Shown here: positions 50,479-56,064 of the stretch, one piece after another
Position numbering within the stretch: position 1 is the stretch's first letter
Layout of the letters: each line of letters starts with the position of its first letter
Assembly (NCBI GenBank): GCA_900546255.1
Contig: URCB01000009.1
Coordinates: forward strand, 1 to 56,064
Length of the DNA: 56,064 nt
Source of the DNA: an uncultured Eubacteriales bacterium
Lineage (GTDB): Bacteria; Bacillota; Clostridia; Oscillospirales; Oscillospiraceae
Reading direction: 5' to 3'
Translations under genes and position numbers: made by a program
Notes under the pieces: model-generated
The model's input: the letters and a program-made list of their open reading frames with translations, nothing else
The model's database searches: none
Told to the model about the DNA's origin: nothing

Positions 50479-52133
50479 AGAAGAAAACTGGGTTTCAAGT
50501 GATGCTTTCGCTGATTGGTTTGGTCAAGCCACTGATGGGGTTTATGGTCCTGGCCATTGCCATGGGGCTGGCAGGGCATTTGTGCGCTGCTTTCCTCACG
50601 GTGCTGGGGGGCTATGGGGTGGCCCATGTGCTGGGCTGGCAGATGGGGATTTCCCTGCCGATGCTCTTTGGCGTTATGATCCTTCTGGCTGTCCTGCGGG
50701 GGATGTTGCGTTATGGGGAACAGGCGTGCAACCATTTTATTGCCTTTAAACTACTGGCCCTGATCCGGGAGAAGGTGTTTCGGGCGCTGCGGCGTCTTGC
50801 CCCTGCCAAACTGGAGGGGAAGGGAAAGGGAGACTTGATTTCTGTCATCACCTCAGACATTGAGCTGTTGGAAGTCTTTTATGCCCACACCATTTCCCCG
50901 GTGGCCATTGCTGCGTTGTTTTCCTTGCTGTTCTCCCTGCTGATTGGCAGGTTTCATGTGGCACTGGGCCTTTTAGCACTGGCAGGGTACTGCGTGGTGG
51001 GGATCGTCATTCCTCTGATCACCTCCCGGCGCAGTGGGGACGACGGCCTTCGGTTCCGTACCCAGTCGGGGGCGCTATCCGGTTTTGTGCTGGACAGCCT
51101 TCGGGGGCTTTCAGAGATCCTGCAGTATGGGCAGGGAAAGCAGCGGCTTGCAGAGATGAAGGCCCGGACAGAGGACCTGGCCCAGGACGAGGCGCGCATG
51201 AAGAGAACCGCTGGGCAGAACCAGGCGGTGACCAACGCTGCGATCCTGGTGTTCAGCCTGGGGATGCTTTTTTCCGCTGCGTTGCTGTATCAGCAGGGCC
51301 AGGTGGATTTTCTGGGGGTCCTGATCCCCACCTTGGCCATGATGGGTTCCTTTGGCCCCTGCGTAGCCCTGGCCAACCTGGGCAGCACGCTGCAGAACAC
51401 CTTTGCCGCAGGCAACCGGGTGCTGGACATCCTGGAGGAAACCCCGGTGGTGGAGGAGATCATCGGTCAACCAGCGGTCACCTTCACGGGGGCAGAAGCG
51501 AAAAACGCCACCTTCTCCTACGGAGGAGAGACCATTCTGGACGATCTCTCTGTATCGATCCCCCAAGGGTCCATTGTGGGGATTACGGGGCGAAGCGGCA
51601 GCGGGAAGTCCACCTTACTGAAACTGTTTATGCGGTTTTGGGAGACCCAGCAGGGAGAGATCGCCCTGTCCCACACCAATGTGAACCGCATCAACACCCA
51701 AAATCTCCGAGAAATGGAGAGTTTTGTCACCCAGGAAACCCACCTCTTTCACGACAGCATTCGCAGGAACCTCTGCATTGCCAAATTGGATGCCACCCAA
51801 GAGGAACTGGAGGACGCTTGCCGGAAGGCCTCTGTGCATGATTTGATCCAAAGCCTGCCCCAGGGATATGACACCCAAGTCGGAGAACTGGGCAGCACCC
51901 TCTCTGGGGGAGAACGGCAGCGGTTGGGGTTGGCCCGGGCCTTTCTCCACGGAGGCAGCTTCCTTCTGCTGGATGAGCCAACCAGCAATTTAGACAGCCT
52001 CAACGAAGGGGTGATCCTGAAATCCCTGAAGGAGGAGATGGGAGCGAGGACGGTGGTGTTGGTATCCCACCGTACCTCTACCATGCGCATCGCAGACCAG
52101 GTCTACTCGGTGGAACATGGGAGGACAAGCTGA
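50475..52133 (+). CDS. ABC exporter half-transporter, CydC-like
   Basis: A 552-residue partner. Start is GTG at 50475, overlapping the previous stop (GTGA), with GAGGAGG 7 bases upstream. ATPase: Walker A GRSGSGKST, signature LSGGERQR, Walker B FLLLDEPTSNLD, switch VSHRTST. The membrane domain contains SDIELLEVFYAHTISPVAIA and a SEILQYGQGKQRLAEM coupling segment, as in CydC-like proteins. With the preceding gene it should form a heterodimer with two active sites. The export substrate might be a thiol, haem-related compound or siderophore-like molecule; the choice is inference from the operon partners. Confidence 0.87.
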   Translation: MKKKTGFQVMLSLIGLVKPLMGFMVLAIAMGLAGHLCAAFLTVLGGYGVAHVLGWQMGISLPMLFGVMILLAVLRGMLRYGEQACNHFIAFKLLALIREKVFRALRRLAPAKLEGKGKGDLISVITSDIELLEVFYAHTISPVAIAALFSLLFSLLIGRFHVALGLLALAGYCVVGIVIPLITSRRSGDDGLRFRTQSGALSGFVLDSLRGLSEILQYGQGKQRLAEMKARTEDLAQDEARMKRTAGQNQAVTNAAILVFSLGMLFSAALLYQQGQVDFLGVLIPTLAMMGSFGPCVALANLGSTLQNTFAAGNRVLDILEETPVVEEIIGQPAVTFTGAEAKNATFSYGGETILDDLSVSIPQGSIVGITGRSGSGKSTLLKLFMRFWETQQGEIALSHTNVNRINTQNLREMESFVTQETHLFHDSIRRNLCIAKLDATQEELEDACRKASVHDLIQSLPQGYDTQVGELGSTLSGGERQRLGLARAFLHGGSFLLLDEPTSNLDSLNEGVILKSLKEEMGARTVVLVSHRTSTMRIADQVYSVEHGRTS

Positions 52134-52480
52134 TGGGGGATCTTGCCACAAAGCGGGAGCGGGAGAAGCAGGTTGTCTCCCAAATGATCGCCCTATACTG
52201 TCGGAAAAAGCATGGGGGCAAAAAACAGCTTTGCCCGGCATGCGCTGCGCTGGACCGGTATGCCCGTCAGCGCAGCGACCGCTGCCCCTTTATGGAGACG
52301 AAAACCTTTTGCTCCAACTGCCGGGTGCATTGTTACCGGCCAGATATGCGGGAGCAGATTCGCCAGGTGATGCGATTTTCTGGGCCGCGGATGTTGTGTT
52401 GCCATCCGGTGATGGCAACCCGCCATGTCATAGAAACCCAACGGGAGAAACGAAAATTGGAGGGACAACATGAAGTTTAA
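52133..52480 (+). CDS. YgbA-like nitrous oxide-stimulated promoter family protein
   Basis: A 115-residue basic, cysteine-rich protein of the YgbA family (nitrous oxide-stimulated promoter family). Conserved cysteines are CRKKHG, LCPACAAL, RCPFMETKTFCSNCRVHCYRP and MLCCHP, which could bind a metal or iron-sulfur cluster. In enterobacteria ygbA is expressed under nitrosative stress. Its ATG overlaps the ABC gene's stop (TGATG), fixing the start. It is third in the operon; pairing with an ABC exporter and YbaN suggests a metal, haem or NO-stress function. Confidence 0.87.
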   Translation: MGDLATKREREKQVVSQMIALYCRKKHGGKKQLCPACAALDRYARQRSDRCPFMETKTFCSNCRVHCYRPDMREQIRQVMRFSGPRMLCCHPVMATRHVIETQREKRKLEGQHEV

Positions 52481-52865
52481 AAAAGTTTTGTGGACGGCTT
52501 TAGGTTGTGTGGGACTGGGCTTGGGGGCAGTAGGCGTAGTGGTCCCCCTTCTGCCGTCGTTTCCCTTTTTGTTGTTGGCACTGGTTGGCTTTGCCAAAAG
52601 CTCGGAGAAACTCCACCGCTGGTTTTTAAACACGCGCCTATATAAGAACAACTTGGAAAGCTACGTCCAGGGCCGGGGGATGACCTGGCGGACCAAGCGG
52701 CGCATCATACTCACAGTGACGCTGTTGATGGCCTTTGGGTTTGCCATGATGCTGCGGAAGGAACTATACGTCCCCTGCGCGATCCTGGCAGGGGTGTGGG
52801 TGTTCCACCTGCTCTATTTTGCTTTGCGGGTCAAAACGCTGCGGGAGCCGGAATCGGCAGGATGA
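52470..52865 (+). CDS. YbaN (DUF454) family membrane protein
   Basis: A 131-residue membrane protein with three or four helices. The DUF454 signature is complete: ALGCVGLGLGAVGVVVPLLPSFPFLLLALVGFAKSSEKLHRWF (in parts), then NNLESYVQGRGMTWRTKRRI. Overlap with the YgbA gene is 11 bases, so translation is coupled. DUF454 proteins often accompany iron or haem genes, but no biochemical function is established. Last gene of the operon. Confidence 0.88.
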   Translation: MKFKKVLWTALGCVGLGLGAVGVVVPLLPSFPFLLLALVGFAKSSEKLHRWFLNTRLYKNNLESYVQGRGMTWRTKRRIILTVTLLMAFGFAMMLRKELYVPCAILAGVWVFHLLYFALRVKTLREPESAG

Positions 52866-53134
52866 GGTGCCCCCTAAGACACCTCCTATGGCCATGGGAG
52901 CTGAGAGAGGTCCTCCACAGGGGGAGCGCAGGTGTTGTTTTGGCAAAGATGGTACCAGTACAGCTTGGGGGGGGCAGACCACTTCTGCTGTGGGCCACAG
53001 CACTTCTAGCAACGTAAGCAAGGGAAAGCCGTGTTCACAAGGGGTTCCTGGGCAGGCATCTATGTGAGATTCGCCTGTGCAGTTTGAAACGGAGTATCGA
53101 CAGGGAAGCCCGCTCCTGTGTTCAGGGAAAAAGG
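52866..53134. other. Gene-free spacer after the ABC operon
   Basis: No convincing gene. Small hairpins occur at GAGGTG/CACCTC (52864-52887) and TGCTGTG/CACAGCA (about 52987-53003). The region ends in a strong terminator at 53135. A short untranslated 3' RNA is possible but unsupported. Confidence 0.45.
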
Positions 53135-53184
53135 AAAGCGCTCTGTTTGCTTGGTAAGCAAGACAAACAGGGCGCTTCTTCTTT
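53135..53184 (+). terminator. Terminator upstream of the tetR gene
   Basis: AAAGCGC-TCTGTTTG pairs with CAAACA-GGGCGCTT over a loop of about 14 bases and is followed by CTTCTTTT. It ends transcription entering from the ABC operon. Confidence 0.8.
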
Positions 53185-53228
53185 TGGGAGGTACGGTTAA
53201 AAGTAATATTTTATGGAAGCGTGCCATG

Positions 53229-53237
53229 TGGTATACT
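53229..53237 (+). promoter_or_regulatory. Extended -10 promoter of the tetR gene
   Basis: TGGTATACT with an AT-rich but poor -35 region, 22 bases upstream of the start. Confidence 0.5.
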
Positions 53238-53258
53238 GGACCCGTGAAAGGAGGGGGG

Positions 53259-53828
53259 ATGGTGTCCAAACTGACCAAGCGGGCCCTGGCCGCGTCGCTG
53301 AAAAAACTGCTGGCCCAGAAGCCCCTGTCTAAAATCACTATCGCCGACATCACTGAGGACTGTGGCATGAATCGCATGACCTTCTACTATCACTTCCAGG
53401 ACATCTACGACCTCATCGACTGGATCTGTCAGGAGGAGGGGGAGCGGGCCTTCCAAGGGCGGAAGGGCTATAACACCTGGCAGGAGGGGTTCATTGCCCT
53501 GTGCCACGCGGTGATCGAGAACCAGGCCTTCATCCTTGGGGTTTACCGTTCCGTCCAGCGGGAGCAAGTGGAAAACTACTTGGGCCGGGTGGTCTATAGG
53601 CTGCTCCTCGACGTGGTGGAGGAACTGTCCCAGCCCTATTCCCTCTCGGAGCAGGACCGGGCGTACATTACCAACTTCTACAAACATGCCTTTGTGGGGG
53701 TTATGCTGGACTGGGTGAGGGACGGCATGCAGGCGCCGCCGGAGGAGGTGGTTGGCCGAGTGAGCCTCATGACCCGCGGCCAGCTGCTCCTGGCCATTCA
53801 GAACCTGGCGGCGCATTCACTCCCGTGA
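53259..53828 (+). CDS. TetR/AcrR family transcriptional regulator
   Basis: A 189-residue TetR protein. The N-terminal HTH is complete: ALAASLKKLLAQKPLSKITIADITEDCGMNRMTFYYHFQDIYDLIDWI (read in parts), with the YYHF turn. The C-terminal domain (residues 60-189) resembles the TetR_C type seen in DhaS-like regulators. AAAGGAGG precedes the ATG at 53259. It lies 123 bases upstream of the oleate hydratase gene on the same strand, so it probably regulates that gene in response to a fatty acid. Confidence 0.88.
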   Translation: MVSKLTKRALAASLKKLLAQKPLSKITIADITEDCGMNRMTFYYHFQDIYDLIDWICQEEGERAFQGRKGYNTWQEGFIALCHAVIENQAFILGVYRSVQREQVENYLGRVVYRLLLDVVEELSQPYSLSEQDRAYITNFYKHAFVGVMLDWVRDGMQAPPEEVVGRVSLMTRGQLLLAIQNLAAHSLP

Positions 53829-53840
53829 AAAATTTTTATA

Positions 53841-53885
53841 CAGACTGCCCCGGATGATGAAACTTTCATCATCCGGGGCAGTCTG
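53841..53885 (+). terminator. Long perfect hairpin between tetR and oleate hydratase
   Basis: A 21-22-bp stem (CAGACTGCCCCGGATGATGA and complement, with a few-base loop). There is no long T run after it. It terminates or attenuates tetR transcription before the downstream gene. Confidence 0.75.
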
Positions 53886-53951
53886 TTCATTGTGAAACCG
53901 ACGTTCCAAGCCTACAATGGGGCCATCCAAAATAACAAGGAGGTCGTTTTC

Positions 53952-55727
53952 ATGTATTATTCCAGTGGCAACTACGAGGCGTTTGTCCGTCCCCTGAAGC
54001 CAGAGGGTGTGGAGCACAAATCCGCCTACATCGTGGGTACGGGACTGGCGGCCCTGTCCGCCGCTTGCTACCTGGTGCGGGATGGACAGATGCCCGGCAG
54101 GCACATCCACATTTTCGAGAAGGATCCCATCCCAGGCGGTGCCTGCGACGGGTGGGAGTACCCGGGGCTGGGCTATGTGATGCGGGGCGGCCGGGAGATG
54201 GACAACCACTTCGAGGTTATGTGGGACCTGTTCCGCTCCATCCCCTCCATTGAGGACCCGAACCTGAGCGTCTTGGATGAGTACTACTACCTGAACAAGC
54301 GGGATCCCAACTACTCTCTTTGCCGAGCCACGGTGGACCGGGGCCAGGATGCCCACACCGATGGAAAATTTGGATTGTCCGACAAGGGCGCCATGGAGAT
54401 CATGCGGCTGTTTTTCACACCGGACGAGGTGCTCTACGACCGGCCCATCACCGACTTTTTCAGCCACGAGGTGCTGGACAGCAACTTTTGGCTCTATTGG
54501 CGCACCATGTTTGCCTTCGAGAACTGGCACAGCGCTCTGGAGATGAAACTCTATATCCGCCGCTACATCCACCACATCGGCGGCCTGCCCGATTTCAGTG
54601 CCCTGCGCTTCACCCGATACAACCAGTACGAGTCTATGATTCTTCCCATGGTGAAGTACCTGGAGCGGGCAGGGGTGCAGTTCCACTACAACACTAAGGT
54701 GACGGATATCCGCTTTGAGATTTCCGCCGGAAAAAAGATTGCCCGGCAGCTGCATCTTCTCACTATAGAGGGAAAGCAGGAGATCGACCTGACGGAGGAC
54801 GATCTGGTATTCCTTACACCTGGCGGCTGTGTGGAGAATTCCGCCTTGGGTTCCCAGGACAGCCCCGCCGCTTACTCCACTGACCTGAAAGAGGGGGGCG
54901 GCTGGGACCTGTGGGGCCGCGTCGCCGCCCAGGATCCGTCCTTCGGCCATCCCGGCAAGTTCTGCTCTGACCCGGAGAAGACCAACTGGATGAGTGCTAC
55001 CGTTACCACACTGGATGACAAGATTCCGCCCTACATCCAGCAGATCTGCCAGCGGGACCCCTTCAGCGGAAAGGTGGTAACTGGGGGTATCGTGACGGTG
55101 AAGGACTCCAACTGGCTTTTGAGCTGGACCTTTAACCGCCAGCCTCAGTTCCGCAGTCAGCCCAAGGGACAGCTGGTGGGCTGGATCTACGGTCTGTTCA
55201 GCGACCGGCCGGGCAACTTCGTGAAAAAGCCCATGCGGGAGTGCACCGGCAAGGAAATCTGCATGGAGTGGCTTTACCACTTGGGGGTGCCTGAGGAACA
55301 AATCGAGGATCTGGCCGCCCACAGTGCCAATACGATCCCCTGTATGATGCCTTACATCACCGCTTTCTTCATGCCCCGCGCTAAGGGGGATCGGCCTAAT
55401 GTGGTGCCGGAAGGGGCCGTCAACTTCGCCTTTATCGGCCAGTTCGCCGAAACGCCCCGTGACACCATCTTTACCACCGAGTACTCCATGCGCACTGGCA
55501 TGGAGGCAGTGTACACTCTGCTGGATATCGACCGGGGCGTCCCGGAGGTGTGGGGCAGCGTGTATGACGTGCGGGATCTGCTGAACGCCACGGTGAAGCT
55601 CCGGGACGGGAAAAGGATCACCGACCTGGATCTGGGATTCAAGGAGCGGATGGCCTTGAAGGAGATACTGAAAGCCATCTCCGGCTCCGACGTAGAGAAG
55701 CTGATGCGAGAATACCATGTGATTTGA
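53952..55727 (+). CDS. ohyA: Oleate hydratase (myosin-cross-reactive antigen family)
   Basis: A 591-residue FAD enzyme that adds water to the cis-9 double bond of oleic (and often linoleic) acid to give 10-hydroxy fatty acids. Length matches the family. FAD motif: AYIVGTGLAALSAACYLVRDG (residues 26-46), then IHIFEKDPIPGGACDG and GYVMRGGREMDNHFE, the signature region of oleate hydratases. Further family segments: FTRYNQYESMILPM, VFLTPGGCVENSALG, FIGQFAETPRDTIFTTEYS. AAGGAGGT lies 7 bases before the ATG. It detoxifies host unsaturated fatty acids in gut bacteria. The tetR gene upstream is the likely regulator. Confidence 0.95.
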   Translation: MYYSSGNYEAFVRPLKPEGVEHKSAYIVGTGLAALSAACYLVRDGQMPGRHIHIFEKDPIPGGACDGWEYPGLGYVMRGGREMDNHFEVMWDLFRSIPSIEDPNLSVLDEYYYLNKRDPNYSLCRATVDRGQDAHTDGKFGLSDKGAMEIMRLFFTPDEVLYDRPITDFFSHEVLDSNFWLYWRTMFAFENWHSALEMKLYIRRYIHHIGGLPDFSALRFTRYNQYESMILPMVKYLERAGVQFHYNTKVTDIRFEISAGKKIARQLHLLTIEGKQEIDLTEDDLVFLTPGGCVENSALGSQDSPAAYSTDLKEGGGWDLWGRVAAQDPSFGHPGKFCSDPEKTNWMSATVTTLDDKIPPYIQQICQRDPFSGKVVTGGIVTVKDSNWLLSWTFNRQPQFRSQPKGQLVGWIYGLFSDRPGNFVKKPMRECTGKEICMEWLYHLGVPEEQIEDLAAHSANTIPCMMPYITAFFMPRAKGDRPNVVPEGAVNFAFIGQFAETPRDTIFTTEYSMRTGMEAVYTLLDIDRGVPEVWGSVYDVRDLLNATVKLRDGKRITDLDLGFKERMALKEILKAISGSDVEKLMREYHVI

Positions 55728-55907
55728 GGGAAACGCAGCAGCAAAACAGAAAAAGCTACCCTTTCCGGGGTGCTCCCAAGGTGCGGTTCGGCGGAGCGGA
55801 TAGGCTGATCTGGACAAAGGCTTCAAAGCTGGGTATTTTTTTGTTTTTCCATGCTGTGCATGAGAAAGGAGGAAGCCTGAAATAACAAGGCTTTCTCCCA
55901 TAAAACG
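55728..55907. other. Spacer after oleate hydratase
   Basis: No gene seen. An imperfect hairpin GGAGGAAGCCT/AGGCTTTCTCC (55869-55898) is a possible terminator of the oleate hydratase gene. Confidence 0.4.
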
Positions 55908-55957
55908 AAGGTAGGAGTATTGGACAGTCAAAGAGAACTGTTCCATACTCCTACCTT
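55908..55957 (-). terminator. Long hairpin downstream of the tRNA-Ser 3' end
   Basis: AAGGTAGGAGTAT pairs with ATACTCCTACCTT, extended inward by TGGACAGT/ACTGTTCCA with one bulge. On the minus strand it starts 8 bases after the tRNA CCA and is followed by CGTTTTATG, which fits the tRNA terminator. Confidence 0.75.
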
Positions 55958-55965
55958 TGTCCATT

Positions 55966-56027
55966 TGGCGGAGCGGGTGGGATTCGAACCCACGTGCCGG
56001 AGTTACCGACAAACTGATTTCGAGTCA
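55966..56027 (-). tRNA. Partial tRNA-Ser (CGA), 3' portion only
   Basis: Minus strand. Present and intact: anticodon loop CTCGAAA (anticodon CGA), a long class II variable arm, T-arm GTGGG-TTCGAAT-CCCAC, acceptor strand CCGCTCC, discriminator G and CCA. Upstream of the anticodon stem the sequence no longer matches a tRNA: the expected 5' acceptor GGAGCGG and a D-arm are missing in the 37 remaining bases of the window. The change point lies in the anticodon stem. This is the form of an attachment site left by an integrating element, or a contig-end artefact. Confidence 0.75.
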
Positions 56028-56064
56028 TTTCCCCCTTGTGACTTTTGGTGGAAATTAAGCGAAG

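Noticed and set aside
53817..56012. A 731-codon minus-strand frame opposite oleate hydratase reaching into the tRNA fragment.
   Set aside because: It overlaps a full-length enzyme, a perfect hairpin and a tRNA remnant; the translation has no known domain.

Overview
The window looks like the chromosome of an anaerobic, gut-type member of the Clostridia, most likely an Oscillospiraceae/Flavonifractor-like lineage. This is an inference from overall character: moderately high GC, strong AGGAGG ribosome sites, occasional GTG and TTG starts, a single-chain pyruvate:ferredoxin oxidoreductase, a fused FeoA-FeoB, MarR-controlled heterodimeric ABC exporters, and many small regulators beside exporters. 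No rRNA, CRISPR array, insertion sequence or prophage structural gene was seen. The only sign of a mobile element is a truncated tRNA-Ser at the extreme right edge.

Layout. 0-2 kb: initiator tRNA, then an EcsC-family protein overlapping a U32-like TIM-barrel protein. 2-6.2 kb: marR plus a heterodimeric ABC exporter on the minus strand, with a clear promoter and a 19-bp operator. 6.3-9.5 kb: a zinc-ribbon membrane protein and a condensation/acyltransferase-like protein, divergent from an HSL-type esterase. 9.6-15.2 kb: a TIGR04076 protein, a LysR regulator, and a second marR/heterodimeric ABC exporter operon. 15.2-21.4 kb: a YeiH-type transporter, pyruvate:ferredoxin oxidoreductase and an MgtC-family protein. 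21.4-29.8 kb: a radical-SAM pair (TIGR03960/TIGR03936), an AraC-GNAT fusion with an MFS exporter, TVP38 and YczE-type membrane proteins, a frameshifted DUF169 gene and an NSS-family transporter. 30-35.3 kb: the feo iron operon, an RsmH-like methyltransferase, and thiC under a TPP riboswitch. 35.3-39.5 kb: a metal-handling cluster (P1B-type ATPase, DUF6110-like protein, a 26-residue peptide, AraC regulator, HMA-domain protein). 39.6-46.7 kb: an HD hydrolase, a GMP synthetase lacking its amidotransferase domain, and a LytTR two-component system divergent from a BceAB-like ABC transporter. 46.7-52.9 kb: an unknown protein, a flavin reductase, and a four-gene operon of an ABC pair, YgbA-like and YbaN-like proteins. 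53.2-55.7 kb: a TetR regulator and oleate hydratase.

How it fits together. The most informative cross-link is a shared operator, TTAGC-N4-GCTAA with a conserved CTAACTTYTG flank. It lies just downstream of good sigma-A promoters before the HMA gene and before the ABC-ygbA-ybaN operon, and also before the araC gene. These three sites, about 9.5 kb apart, suggest one metal-responsive regulon, possibly of DtxR type. A second regulatory module is a set of phased direct repeats matching the LytTR consensus between the two-component system and the BceAB-like transporter. Most other accessory genes are local regulator/exporter pairs.
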